Part shown: positions 27,402 through 35,905 of the stretch, one piece after another
Layout of the letters: every line of letters starts with the position of its first letter
Position numbering within the stretch: position 1 is the first letter of the stretch
Source of the DNA: Tyzzerella sp. An114
GTDB lineage: Bacteria > Bacillota > Clostridia > Lachnospirales > Anaerotignaceae
Length of the DNA stretch: 64,000 nt
NCBI RefSeq assembly: GCF_002161055.1
Contig: NZ_NFLT01000005.1
Span: 181,994 to 245,993, forward strand
Reading direction: 5' to 3'
Translations under genes and position numbers: made by a program
Notes under the pieces: generated by a model
Told to the model about the DNA's origin: nothing
What the model saw: the letters and a program-made list of their open reading frames with translations, nothing else
Database searches by the model: none

Positions 27402-27445
27402 CTATTTGTATTTTTTAGATTAATTAAATTTTTTGGAGGTTTTTT

Positions 27446-27997
27446 ATGCGTGTTATTTCAGGAATGGCAAGAGGCCATAAACTTTTAGCACCTGAAGGAA
27501 TGGATACAAGACCAACTACTGACAGAATAAAAGAAACTCTTTTTAATATAATTGCTCCGGATTTGCCACAGTCAAGATTTCTTGACTTGTTTTCAGGTTC
27601 CGGAGCCATAGGAATTGAGGCTTTAAGCCGTGGTGCACAAAAGGCTGTTTTTGTTGATGAGTCTTCAAAATGTAGAGAGATTATAGAACATAATCTTAAA
27701 CATACAAAACTTATTGATAATGCAGATTTATATTGTATGGACGCTGTTTCAGCAATAAATATGCTTGGAACAAAGGGTGAGAAGTTTGACATAATTTTTC
27801 TTGACCCACCTTATAATATGGGATTTTATGAGCCTGTTATTATTGCTATTAAAAATTCCGGTATACTTGATAAAGAAGGATATATTATAGCAGAGCGTTC
27901 ACCAAAAGTTTCTATACATGAAATTGAAGGTATTACAATACTTCGAGAGAAAGAATATAAAACAACAGTTATGACCTTTATGGCGTTGGAGGATTAA
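27446..27997 (+). CDS. rsmD: 16S rRNA (guanine-966-N2)-methyltransferase RsmD
   Basis: RsmD methylates G966 of 16S rRNA. The 183-residue protein begins RVISGMARGHKLLAPEG, carries TRPTTDRIKETLFNI, SAM motif I in DLFSGSGAIGIEALSRGA and the catalytic DPPY. It is followed one base later by coaD, the conserved ylbH-coaD pair. Confidence 0.96.
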   Translation: MRVISGMARGHKLLAPEGMDTRPTTDRIKETLFNIIAPDLPQSRFLDLFSGSGAIGIEALSRGAQKAVFVDESSKCREIIEHNLKHTKLIDNADLYCMDAVSAINMLGTKGEKFDIIFLDPPYNMGFYEPVIIAIKNSGILDKEGYIIAERSPKVSIHEIEGITILREKEYKTTVMTFMALED

Positions 27998-27998
27998 T

Positions 27999-28487
27999 AT
28001 GATAAAAGCAATATATGCAGGGAGCTTTGACCCTGTAACTCTTGGCCACCTTGATATTATAAAGAGAGCAGCAAAAATTTCAGACACTCTTGTTGTTGCT
28101 GTTTTGGAAAATCCAAATAAACACTGTCTCTTTACTGTGGAGGAGAGAAAAAGACATCTTGAAATGGTTACATCAGATATTAAAAATGTAGAGGTTGCTT
28201 CCTTTCAGGGACTTTTAGCTGATTTTGCAAGAAAGATAGATGCAAATGTAGCTATAAGAGGGTTAAGAAATGCTGTTGATTTTGCTTGTGAACAGCAAAT
28301 GCAACTTATAAATGGTAGACTTAATGATAATATAGAAACTATTTTTCTTGCTGCTGATGAAAAACATATATCTTTAAGCTCAAGTGCTGTTAAAGAAGTA
28401 GCTGTTTTTGGTGGAAATATTGATTTTATGGTTCCTAGTGAGATAATTGGTTTTGTTGAGGAAAAATATATGAAACGAGGTGTTTAA
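27999..28487 (+). CDS. coaD: Phosphopantetheine adenylyltransferase
   Basis: CoaD makes dephospho-CoA from 4'-phosphopantetheine and ATP, the fourth step of CoA synthesis. The 162-residue protein has the nucleotidyltransferase motif in AGSFDPVTLGHLDII (TxGH) and the late ISLSSSAVKEVA block that corresponds to the ISSTxVR motif. Its stop is directly followed by the ATG of the coiled-coil gene, indicating coupling. The upstream CoA gene coaBC is not at its usual site. Confidence 0.97.
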   Translation: MIKAIYAGSFDPVTLGHLDIIKRAAKISDTLVVAVLENPNKHCLFTVEERKRHLEMVTSDIKNVEVASFQGLLADFARKIDANVAIRGLRNAVDFACEQQMQLINGRLNDNIETIFLAADEKHISLSSSAVKEVAVFGGNIDFMVPSEIIGFVEEKYMKRGV

Positions 28488-28997
28488 ATGGACGATACAG
28501 TTTTTAAATTACTTGATGAGATAGAAGAAATTATAGATGGTAGTCATGCAACACCTTTCTCTGGAAAGGTTAAAGTCGATAAAGACGAAATTTATGCAAT
28601 ATTGTCTGAAATAAGAACTAATCTTCCTAAAGAGATTGAACAGGCTAAATGGGTTATTGAGGAGAGAAACAAAATACTTATTGATGCCCAAAAAGAAGCT
28701 GATGAAATGCTTAAAAATGCAGAAGCTCATATAGAAAAACTTATAAATGAAGATGAAATTACAAAAAGAGCTTATGAACAAGCTGCTGTAATAAGTGAAA
28801 ACAGCAAAAAAATGGCTAAAGAAATGCGTCTTGGTGCTATGGAATATGCTGATGAAGTTCTCTCTCTTGCAGAACAGAGAGTCAAAGACCTTATGGAAGC
28901 CATGAAAGAGGAGTCCATAAAGTCAGAACAGTTCTTTAATCAGACTCTCAACATTATATATGAAAACAGACAGGAACTTCGTGGAGTTAAAAAATAA
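28488..28997 (+). CDS. Coiled-coil protein of unknown function downstream of coaD
   Basis: This 169-residue, charged, almost wholly helical protein has a long heptad-rich stretch at about 45-150 (runs such as AQKEADEMLKNAEAHIEKL). It resembles the stalk subunits of rotary ATPases and the short 'ATPase' genes often found after coaD in Clostridia, but no catalytic motif is seen. It abuts coaD without a gap and probably shares its transcript. Its 3' end meets the ylbJ stop tail-to-tail with only 3 bp between them and no hairpin. Function unknown. Confidence 0.8.
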   Translation: MDDTVFKLLDEIEEIIDGSHATPFSGKVKVDKDEIYAILSEIRTNLPKEIEQAKWVIEERNKILIDAQKEADEMLKNAEAHIEKLINEDEITKRAYEQAAVISENSKKMAKEMRLGAMEYADEVLSLAEQRVKDLMEAMKEESIKSEQFFNQTLNIIYENRQELRGVKK

Positions 28998-29000
28998 TTA

Positions 29001-30119
29001 TTATCTTTTTGTTTTAAAATATATACAGTTTATAAAAGACAGAATAACGACTAAATATGAAAATACTATACATAATATTGAAATGTTATCAGTGCCCTGT
29101 ATAAATACAGTAGGCACTGTTTTTTGTATGTGTTTTTCTAACAATCCATAAAATAATACAGTATATATCAGTGCAAAAACTGTGTTTAATATTTTTGAAA
29201 TTATGTATATAAAAGGGCTTAAATCTGTATTTGAAAATACACTTATAGTCTGTAAATTTATAGAAATACCACTGAAAGATATAACTAAAATAATACCTAT
29301 TATTTTTGAAAATAAATCTATATTACATTGGCTTAAAATATTACAGCCACAAGTCATTTCCATTATGCCTGATACAATTCCCTTTGAATATTCATTTGAA
29401 ATTCCTGTTATATTATATATTAAATTTGATATATTTGAAAATATTCCCCATATTTCCAATGTACATATTATTACGGAAAATAAAACTATAAATCCACCTA
29501 TCATTATTATTGTCTCTGATGATGAATATATGCTCTTTTTTAAAATTTCTCCCACAGTATAATATCTGTTTTCTCTATTTTTTAATGTGTAGTTTTTTTT
29601 ATTTGTTTCTTTTATATCTATAAACTTAAATATAAATCCTGTTGAAATTGATGATATAATTACTATAAATATTATAAAATATCCAGCCATATGAAAGCCT
29701 AACATTGATGTTGCTACTGTTCCTGTTATAAAAAGAGGACTGGCATTACTTGAAAATGAAAGTGTCCTTTGAGCATCTTTTCTTGTTATAACACCTTCGT
29801 TATATAAATCAGCTATTATTTTTGCACCTGTTGGACAGCCTGAAATTAGCCCCATAATCCATGGAAAAGCACATTCTTTTGATACACCGAAAAGGGGAGT
29901 CATTATATTTTTAAATAGTTTTCCGAATGTTTTTGAAAATCCTGTAAGTGAAAGTATTGAAACCCCTGTCATAAATACAAAAAGAGAGGGAATAACATTT
30001 TTATACCATAGTATAAGACCGTTTTTTGATGACTCAAGTATTTCTTTTGGAAATATTATAACTGTTATTAATATTGAAACTGTTATAAAAGAAAATACTG
30101 ACATTTTTATTTTGTTCAT
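29001..30119 (-). CDS. ylbJ: Sporulation integral membrane protein YlbJ
   Basis: YlbJ is a polytopic membrane protein needed for heat-resistant spores in Bacillus and belongs to the nucleoside-recognition 'gate' family. The 372-residue protein has about eight to ten membrane helices. Typical blocks are KNVIPSLFVFMTGVSIL near the N-terminus, GLISGCPTGAKIIADLYNEG (about 92-111), and the later GIMEMTCGCN. The ribosome site AAAGGGGG is followed by seven T residues and the ATG. It sits next to tmcAL, as ylbJ and ylbM do in Bacillus, but on the strand opposite coaD. Confidence 0.92.
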   Translation of the reverse strand: MNKIKMSVFSFITVSILITVIIFPKEILESSKNGLILWYKNVIPSLFVFMTGVSILSLTGFSKTFGKLFKNIMTPLFGVSKECAFPWIMGLISGCPTGAKIIADLYNEGVITRKDAQRTLSFSSNASPLFITGTVATSMLGFHMAGYFIIFIVIISSISTGFIFKFIDIKETNKKNYTLKNRENRYYTVGEILKKSIYSSSETIIMIGGFIVLFSVIICTLEIWGIFSNISNLIYNITGISNEYSKGIVSGIMEMTCGCNILSQCNIDLFSKIIGIILVISFSGISINLQTISVFSNTDLSPFIYIISKILNTVFALIYTVLFYGLLEKHIQKTVPTVFIQGTDNISILCIVFSYLVVILSFINCIYFKTKR

Positions 30120-30172
30120 AAAAAAATCCCCCTTTCTTATAATGAATATGAAAAAGAGAGAATTTTTATGAA

Positions 30173-31399
30173 TTATATCATAACCATAGGCGTTGAATAT
30201 TCTGTTTTTAATTGTGAAAAATTTTTGTTTGGACTTAAAGCTTTGTAAATATCTGTTGATTGTATTTCTTTTTCAAGCATTTTTAATCCTCTTTCATTTA
30301 AAATTGAATTTGCATTTTTGATATTTGTTATTATAGGTAATTTTGATTTTTTTGACATTTCTTTTAAAAGTATAGAGGCTTCACGTCTAAAGCCTAAGAC
30401 ACGTATATATTGTGAAAAACCATTGTCAATAAATTCTTCTGTGTCTGATTTTTTAATATCAAGAACAGTGTGGAGTAATGCTCTTTGAATTTTTGTATAG
30501 GTGTATCGTTTTGATTTTATAAAGTCACACATTTGTGAAAATGTATAGTTTTCAGAAATAGCTTTATATATTCTGTTTTCCAAGCCTTCTGTAATATCTG
30601 AAATCTCTGAAATATATTCTGGCGATGACATTATTATTTTATAATTTAAAAAGTGTGATAAATCATCAGCAAAAACAGGGGATTTTCCTAAATTCAAATT
30701 TTCTGAATATATTCTTTTGCAATTTTCAGGTACAGCATATAAAGCCTTTTGGATTTGATTTTGTTTTATATACTCTCTTATTGCTGTGGCTGATGCTATT
30801 GTACTTTCTATTGTTTTTGAATTGTAATGAGCCTGTTCTCGTTTTATTGTGGAGGCTTTTATATTACTTTTAATTTTTTTTAGTGATTTTAAATATTCTA
30901 TACCTAATATATTATTAGGATTTTCAAGTATATCTTTAGGTATGTGTGTTATTTTTTCTAAAGCTTTTGAGCGAGCAGAAGGGAAAACAATTCCCTTTGA
31001 AAGTTCTTCTTTTATTATGTTTTTAAATTCTTCGGGCTCGTTATAAAGTATATCAGCAACTTTTTCTATATATTCAATTTTTCCCGCCTCTGAACCAAAT
31101 GATATTGTATCTATTATACCTGTACTGTCCATAATTCTTACAGCGCATTCGGAAAAAAATTCTGCACTGGCTGTGGCAAAATATAAAGGTATTTCTATAA
31201 CCATATCAACACCATTTAATAGAGCACATTTTGTTCTTGTCCATTTATCGAATATTGCCGGTTCTCCTCTTTGAACAAAATTACCACTCATAATTGCTAT
31301 TATAAAATCAGATGATGTTTCTTTTCGTGTTTTTTCTATGTGAAATTTGTGTCCATTGTGAAATGGATTATATTCTGACACTATTCCCGTTATTTTCAT
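30173..31399 (-). CDS. tmcAL: tRNA(Met) cytidine acetate ligase TmcAL (YlbM family)
   Basis: TmcAL activates acetate with ATP and acetylates the wobble cytidine (ac4C34) of elongator tRNA-Met. The 408-residue protein begins KITGIVSEYNPFHNGHKFHI, holding the nucleotidyltransferase HxGH motif (HNGH), followed by the SGNFVQRGEPAIFDKWTR block that binds the nucleotide. Length is normal. It is divergent from the orphan kinase gene and transcribed towards ylbJ. Confidence 0.94.
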   Translation of the reverse strand: MKITGIVSEYNPFHNGHKFHIEKTRKETSSDFIIAIMSGNFVQRGEPAIFDKWTRTKCALLNGVDMVIEIPLYFATASAEFFSECAVRIMDSTGIIDTISFGSEAGKIEYIEKVADILYNEPEEFKNIIKEELSKGIVFPSARSKALEKITHIPKDILENPNNILGIEYLKSLKKIKSNIKASTIKREQAHYNSKTIESTIASATAIREYIKQNQIQKALYAVPENCKRIYSENLNLGKSPVFADDLSHFLNYKIIMSSPEYISEISDITEGLENRIYKAISENYTFSQMCDFIKSKRYTYTKIQRALLHTVLDIKKSDTEEFIDNGFSQYIRVLGFRREASILLKEMSKKSKLPIITNIKNANSILNERGLKMLEKEIQSTDIYKALSPNKNFSQLKTEYSTPMVMI

Positions 31400-31515
31400 G
31401 TTAAAAAACCTTCCATGTGATAAATTTTTGAGTATTTTTATTTGGTATAATTATTATAACAAATAAAATCTTTTTTGTTCAGTATTATGACTTTTTTCTA
31501 TGGAAAAAAAGAACT

Positions 31516-31544
31516 TAAGGATATATACTTTTAATATAGAATTT
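31516..31544 (+). promoter_or_regulatory. Near-consensus sigma-H promoter of the orphan kinase gene
   Basis: TAAGGATAT (31516-31524), an 11-nt spacer and ATAGAATTT (31536-31544) fit the sigma-H consensus RNAGGAWWW-N11/12-RNNGAATWW at 17 of 18 positions. Only the first base deviates. The predicted transcript would start about 35 bp before the ATG at 31587. Sigma-H drives early sporulation and transition-state genes. Confidence 0.6.
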
Positions 31545-31586
31545 TTATAAATAATTTTATTATATTAATAAAGCAGGGATTGATTT

Positions 31587-32609
31587 ATGGAAGATGAACT
31601 GGATTTATTGAGTTATGTTTTTATTGATGAATGTCGAAATCATATAGCTAAAATAAGCGAAATTCAAATGAATGCAGTATCAAAAATGAATTTTTCTGAT
31701 TATGAAATGAATAAAATACTGAGAATACTTCACAGTATAAAGGGTTCTTCTTCTATGATGGGTTATATGGGCATAGCACAAGTTTCTCACTCTCTTGAAG
31801 AACTGTTTATATATTTTAAAGATAACAGTTTTTCAGATAAAGAGTTTAACTATGTTATAAGTCTTTCAAAAATGGCCTTAAATTATATTAGTACAGAGAT
31901 AAATAATATTGAGATGAAAAGTATAACCTCTGATTATGGATACAGTATTACAAAATTTATAAATAACTTTCTCATGGAAAAATCTTTTGAAAGTGAAAAT
32001 TTTTCAAATGATTTTTGTAATTGTGAAGGAGTAAATTTTAAACCTTATATAATCAGAAAAAATGATTTTAGATTACTAGAAAGAAAAGTAAAAAGACTTG
32101 TACACATACTTTCAATAGAGCTTAATAAAGATGTTAATGTTATTATGAATGGTACAGACACTGTAATAAGTGATAATATAAATGATAAAGTTTCTATATC
32201 TGTTATTCAGATGATTAACAACAGTATGGACCATGGAATAGAGTCTTCTGAGAAGCGTTTAAAGCTAGGTAAAGACCCTAAAGGCACTATTAAAATTGAT
32301 ATAAATAAATATGATGATTTTATAGAAGTTTCTGTAAGTGATGATGGAGCTGGTCTTGATAGAGATGAAATAGCTGCTATTGCCTTTAAAAAAGGTTTTA
32401 TAAAAGACAGTGAATATACTGACAGTGAAATATATTCATTTATAATGTATCCTGGATTTACAACAAGAAGTAATCCATCACTTTTTTCTGGTAGGGGAAT
32501 TGGTCTTGATACAGTTAAAGCAGCAATAGGTTCTGTTGGTGGGTGTATAACAATTTTAAGTGAAAAAAATAAAGGTACAAATTTTATTATAAAAATTCCA
32601 TTAAAATAA
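31587..32609 (+). CDS. Orphan minimal CheA-like histidine kinase (Hpt plus HATPase domains)
   Basis: The 340-residue soluble protein has an N-terminal Hpt/P1 domain (about 1-110) with phosphorylatable His49 in LHSIKGSSSMMGY, a poorly conserved linker (about 110-160), and a CheA-type ATP-binding domain (about 160-340) with N box NNSMDHGIES (211-220), G1 DDGAGLD (252-258) and G2 GRGIGLDTV (302-310). The P2 docking, P3 dimerisation and P5 CheW-like domains of CheA are absent, and no membrane helix is present. No che or flagellar gene is nearby. The promoter looks sigma-H-like, so a link to the sporulation phosphorelay is plausible but inferred. A CheA remnant or an anti-sigma-type kinase are alternatives. 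Confidence 0.85.
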   Translation: MEDELDLLSYVFIDECRNHIAKISEIQMNAVSKMNFSDYEMNKILRILHSIKGSSSMMGYMGIAQVSHSLEELFIYFKDNSFSDKEFNYVISLSKMALNYISTEINNIEMKSITSDYGYSITKFINNFLMEKSFESENFSNDFCNCEGVNFKPYIIRKNDFRLLERKVKRLVHILSIELNKDVNVIMNGTDTVISDNINDKVSISVIQMINNSMDHGIESSEKRLKLGKDPKGTIKIDINKYDDFIEVSVSDDGAGLDRDEIAAIAFKKGFIKDSEYTDSEIYSFIMYPGFTTRSNPSLFSGRGIGLDTVKAAIGSVGGCITILSEKNKGTNFIIKIPLK

Positions 32610-32643
32610 CTATTATTTGTGTTATAAAAATAGTAAAAGAGAC

Positions 32644-32672
32644 TTGTATACAATAAACCTTTTGTATATAAT
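32644..32672 (+). promoter_or_regulatory. Sigma-A promoter of pta
   Basis: TTGTAT, a 17-nt spacer and a perfect TATAAT (32667-32672) lie about 88 bp before pta. Confidence 0.55.
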
Positions 32673-32760
32673 ATATAATGTAATGTATTAGGAATTTTAT
32701 TGTGCAGGTTTCAATAAAGAGTAATAAAAAATTTAAAATTTATTTTAGGAGGATTTTAAA

Positions 32761-33765
32761 ATGGACTTTTTAAACATTATGAAGGAAAAAGCAAAAAATG
32801 ATATTCAGACAATAGTATTGCCTGAGTCTTATGAAAAGAGAAACCTTGATGCAGCTGCTGCTGTTCTTAAGGAAGGTCTTGCAAATATTATCCTTGTTGG
32901 TGAGAAGGATAAAATTATTGCGGCTGCCGGAGATGCTGATGTATCAAAAGCAACATTTATAAATCCTGATGACTGTGAAGAAATGGGTGACTTTGTTGCT
33001 ACATTCTGTGAGCTTAGAAAGAGTAAAGGTGTTACTGCAGAGCAGGCTTTAAAAGCTCTCTCAGACCCTCTCACATTCGGTGTAATGCTTGTTAAAAAAG
33101 GAATTGCAGACGGTATGGTTTCAGGTGCAATTCATGCAACAGCTGATGTTCTTCGTCCTGCTCTCCAGATTTTAAAAACAGCTCCTGGAACAGATATTGT
33201 TTCTTCGTTCTTTGTAATGGTATGTAAAGACGGAACATATGGAGATGACGGCGTTCTTGTATTCGCAGACTGTGCTTTAAATCAGAACCCTAATCCAGCA
33301 GAACTTGCTTCAATAGCTGGTGACTCTGCTAAATCATTTGAAGCTTTTGTTGGTGGAGAAGCTAGAGTTGCTATGCTTAGCCATTCAACAATGGGTAGTG
33401 CAAAACATGCTGACGTTGATAAAGTTGTTGAAGCTACAAAGATTGCTAAAGAAAAATATCCAAATGTTAAACTTGATGGTGAATTACAGCTTGACGCTGC
33501 AATCGTTCCTTCAGTAGGTTCATTAAAAGCACCTGAAAGCTCAGTTGCTGGAAAAGCAAACGTTCTTGTATTCCCTGACATTGATGCTGGAAATATCGGA
33601 TATAAACTTGTTCAGAGATTTGCTGGTGCAGAGGCTTATGGTCCTGTATTACAGGGTATTGCCAAACCTGTAAATGACCTTTCAAGAGGTTGCTCTGCTG
33701 AAGACATTGTTGGTGTTGTAGCAATAACAGCTGTTCAGGCTCAGGTTCTTAAAGCTGCAAAATAA
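32761..33765 (+). CDS. pta: Phosphate acetyltransferase
   Basis: Pta converts acetyl-CoA and phosphate to acetyl phosphate and CoA in fermentative acetate formation. The 334-residue single-domain protein matches the short Firmicute type. Family blocks include VLPESYEKRNLDAA at the N-terminus, MVSGAIHATADVLRPALQ in the middle and the C-terminal ANVLVFPDIDAGNIGYKLVQR. It lies 50 bp upstream of ackA, which completes ATP formation. Codon use is more GC-biased than in neighbours, typical of strongly expressed genes. The ribosome site is TAGGAGG. Confidence 0.96.
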   Translation: MDFLNIMKEKAKNDIQTIVLPESYEKRNLDAAAAVLKEGLANIILVGEKDKIIAAAGDADVSKATFINPDDCEEMGDFVATFCELRKSKGVTAEQALKALSDPLTFGVMLVKKGIADGMVSGAIHATADVLRPALQILKTAPGTDIVSSFFVMVCKDGTYGDDGVLVFADCALNQNPNPAELASIAGDSAKSFEAFVGGEARVAMLSHSTMGSAKHADVDKVVEATKIAKEKYPNVKLDGELQLDAAIVPSVGSLKAPESSVAGKANVLVFPDIDAGNIGYKLVQRFAGAEAYGPVLQGIAKPVNDLSRGCSAEDIVGVVAITAVQAQVLKAAK

Positions 33766-33815
33766 TTTTGTTTATTTATTTTATATGGTAAATATTTGAC
33801 TAAGGAGAGAAGAAA

Positions 33816-35012
33816 ATGAAAATTCTTGTATTAAACTGTGGTAGTTCATCATTAAAATATCAGCTTATTGACGGAGATACAGAGGCTGTTCTTGCAAAAG
33901 GTCTTTGCGAAAGAATTGGTATTGAAGGTTCAAGACTTAAACATCAGCCAGCAGGAAAAGAAGACTATGTATGTGAAGAATATATGGAAGACCATACAGT
34001 AGCTGTTCAGATGGTTATTGATGCTCTTCTTGATACTGAACATGGTGTTATAAAATCAGTTAAAGAAATTGGTGCTGTTGGACATCGTGTTGTTCATGGT
34101 GGAGAATACTTTGCAAGTTCTGTAATTATAACAGAAGAAGTTAAAGAAGCTATAAGAAAATGTTGTGACCTTGCACCATTACACAACCCAGCAAACCTTA
34201 TTGGTATTGATGCTTGTGAAAAAATTATGCCAAATGTTCCACAGGTAGGTGTATTTGATACAGCTTTCCATCAGACAATGCCTGAAAGAGCTTATCTTTA
34301 CGCTCTTCCTTATGAATACTATGAAAAATATAAAATAAGAAGATATGGTTTCCATGGTACAAGCCATAAATATGTTGCTCAGGAATGTGCAAAAATGATG
34401 AATAGACCAATCGAAGAGTCAAAAATCATTACTTGCCATCTTGGAAATGGTGGAAGTATCTGTGCTGTGAGAAATGGAAAATCAATTGACACATCAATGG
34501 GCTTTACACCTCTTGAAGGTCTTGTTATGGGAACAAGAAGTGGTGACGTTGACGCTGCTGTTGTAACATATCTTATGCAGAAAGAAAATCTTACACCTTC
34601 TGAGATGGATACTATACTTAATAAAAAATCTGGTGTTCTTGGTATATCAGGTGTTTCAAGTGACTTTAGAGATGTTCAGTCAGCTGGTTCAGAAGGAAAT
34701 GACAGAGCAAACACAGCTCTTGACATATTTGCATACAAAGTTGCAAAATATATCGGTGAATATGCCGCTGCAATGAATGGTGTTGACGCTATCGTATTTA
34801 CAGCAGGTCTTGGAGAAAACTCTGGTGTAATTAGAAGAGCAATTTGTGACTACTTAGGTTTCCTTGGAGTACACATTGATTCTTATAACAACAGTTTAAG
34901 AGGAAAAGCTATGGAGATTTCAGCTCCAGACTCAAGAATTAGAGTTTATGTAATTCCTACAAATGAGGAATTAATGATTGCAAGAGATACAAAAGAGCTT
35001 CTTGACAAATAA
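33816..35012 (+). CDS. ackA: Acetate kinase
   Basis: AckA makes ATP and acetate from acetyl phosphate and ADP. The 398-residue protein starts with [16 protein letters not shown], the N-terminal ATPase-fold motif, and shows [41 protein letters not shown] and the late [13 protein letters not shown]. Length is normal. It is the second gene of the pta-ackA operon, with ribosome site AAGGAGAG. Confidence 0.98.
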   Translation: MKILVLNCGSSSLKYQLIDGDTEAVLAKGLCERIGIEGSRLKHQPAGKEDYVCEEYMEDHTVAVQMVIDALLDTEHGVIKSVKEIGAVGHRVVHGGEYFASSVIITEEVKEAIRKCCDLAPLHNPANLIGIDACEKIMPNVPQVGVFDTAFHQTMPERAYLYALPYEYYEKYKIRRYGFHGTSHKYVAQECAKMMNRPIEESKIITCHLGNGGSICAVRNGKSIDTSMGFTPLEGLVMGTRSGDVDAAVVTYLMQKENLTPSEMDTILNKKSGVLGISGVSSDFRDVQSAGSEGNDRANTALDIFAYKVAKYIGEYAAAMNGVDAIVFTAGLGENSGVIRRAICDYLGFLGVHIDSYNNSLRGKAMEISAPDSRIRVYVIPTNEELMIARDTKELLDK

Positions 35013-35062
35013 ACAATGAATATGTATAATATCATAGGTATACGACAATAGGGGTGATTTGT

Positions 35063-35569
35063 GTGCGTGTAGATATATCGCAGTTGTTTGGTCATAGAGG
35101 GAAAAGTATTCCCATAGACCTGTCTATTGATATTAACGATACAGAGGGTTATCCCGATGTTGTTGGATTTCTGGAGCCTGTTAAAATAAAAGGTACCTTG
35201 ACAAATATTGATGATATTATAGTGCTTGATGCAGAGGGAGATACACTTTTAAACGTTTCTTGCAGCCGTTGTCTTGCACCCGTCAATGTTAAGTTAAACT
35301 TTAAGTTATATGAGATGTTTAGTAAGACAGGCAATATAGATGAAGATATCGAAGCTGTTACAGAGGACAGTATTGATTTGTATCCTTATGTAAGGAATGA
35401 GGTTTTTGAAAATATTCCTATGAAAATTGTCTGTAAAGATGACTGCAAAGGACTTTGTCCTTCCTGTGGAAAAAATCTTAATGAAGGCAATTGTGATTGT
35501 GATACTTCATATATTAATCCTAAATTTGACAGCTTAAGAGCTCTTTTCAACGTTGATGAGGAGGTGTAG
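35063..35569 (+). CDS. YceD/DUF177 family protein
   Basis: YceD proteins precede rpmF in nearly all bacteria and are implicated in 23S rRNA accumulation; the biochemical role is unresolved. The 168-residue protein has two cysteine pairs: CSRC (about 75-78) in the conserved NVSCSRCLAPV block and, later, CKGLCPSCGKNLNEGNCDC, a likely metal-binding site typical of the Firmicute type. The GTG at 35063 is chosen as start because GGGGTGA lies 6 nt upstream; an in-frame GTG at 35054 lies inside that ribosome site. It is followed by rpmF after 3 bp. Confidence 0.9.
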   Translation: MRVDISQLFGHRGKSIPIDLSIDINDTEGYPDVVGFLEPVKIKGTLTNIDDIIVLDAEGDTLLNVSCSRCLAPVNVKLNFKLYEMFSKTGNIDEDIEAVTEDSIDLYPYVRNEVFENIPMKIVCKDDCKGLCPSCGKNLNEGNCDCDTSYINPKFDSLRALFNVDEEV

Positions 35570-35572
35570 AAA

Positions 35573-35752
35573 ATGGCAGTACCAAAGGGAAAGGTTTCTA
35601 AATCAAAAAGAGACAAAAGAAAAGCACAGAGCTGGACAATCAAAACTCCTGGCTTAGTAGCTTGCAGCAAATGCGGTGAGTTAATGATGCCTCATAGAGT
35701 TTGTAAGGCTTGTGGTTCTTACAATAAGAAAACAGTTATCAAAGTTGACTAA
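35573..35752 (+). CDS. rpmF: 50S ribosomal protein L32
   Basis: L32 is a small zinc-binding protein of the large subunit. The 59-residue frame starts at the ATG at 35573, with GAGGAGGT upstream in the end of the previous gene. The sequence begins MAVPKGKVSKSKRDKRKAQ and has the two cysteine pairs CSKC and CKAC. Its position after yceD and before plsX is the standard bacterial order. A terminator follows. Confidence 0.97.
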   Translation: MAVPKGKVSKSKRDKRKAQSWTIKTPGLVACSKCGELMMPHRVCKACGSYNKKTVIKVD

Positions 35753-35767
35753 TTCTGTCAGCTGTGG

Positions 35768-35800
35768 GGACAGCAGGTTTTTAACTTGCTGTCCTTTCTT
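35768..35800 (+). terminator. Terminator after rpmF
   Basis: GGACAGCA (35768-35775) pairs with TGCTGTCC (35787-35794), with GTT/AAC extending inside the loop and a T-rich tail. Confidence 0.85.
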
Positions 35801-35827
35801 GTAAATAAAAGTATTTTTACAGTGGGT

Positions 35828-35864
35828 TTATAATTATATCATTATAAAAATAATGTAATTATAA
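35828..35864 (+). repeat. Bulged palindrome upstream of plsX
   Basis: TTATAATTA and CATTAT pair with ATAATG and TAATTATAA, giving 15 bp interrupted by a 3-nt bulge around an AAAA loop. There is no T run, so it is not a normal terminator. It lies about 40 bp before plsX and might be an operator; no FapR-like consensus was recognised. Confidence 0.4.
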
Positions 35865-35905
35865 AACTACTGATATATTTAATTTTTGAGAAGGGTTGGT
35901 TACAG

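Noticed and set aside
33282..33724. Antisense frames within pta
   Set aside because: Pta is complete and highly conserved; the antisense reading follows from its GC-biased third positions.
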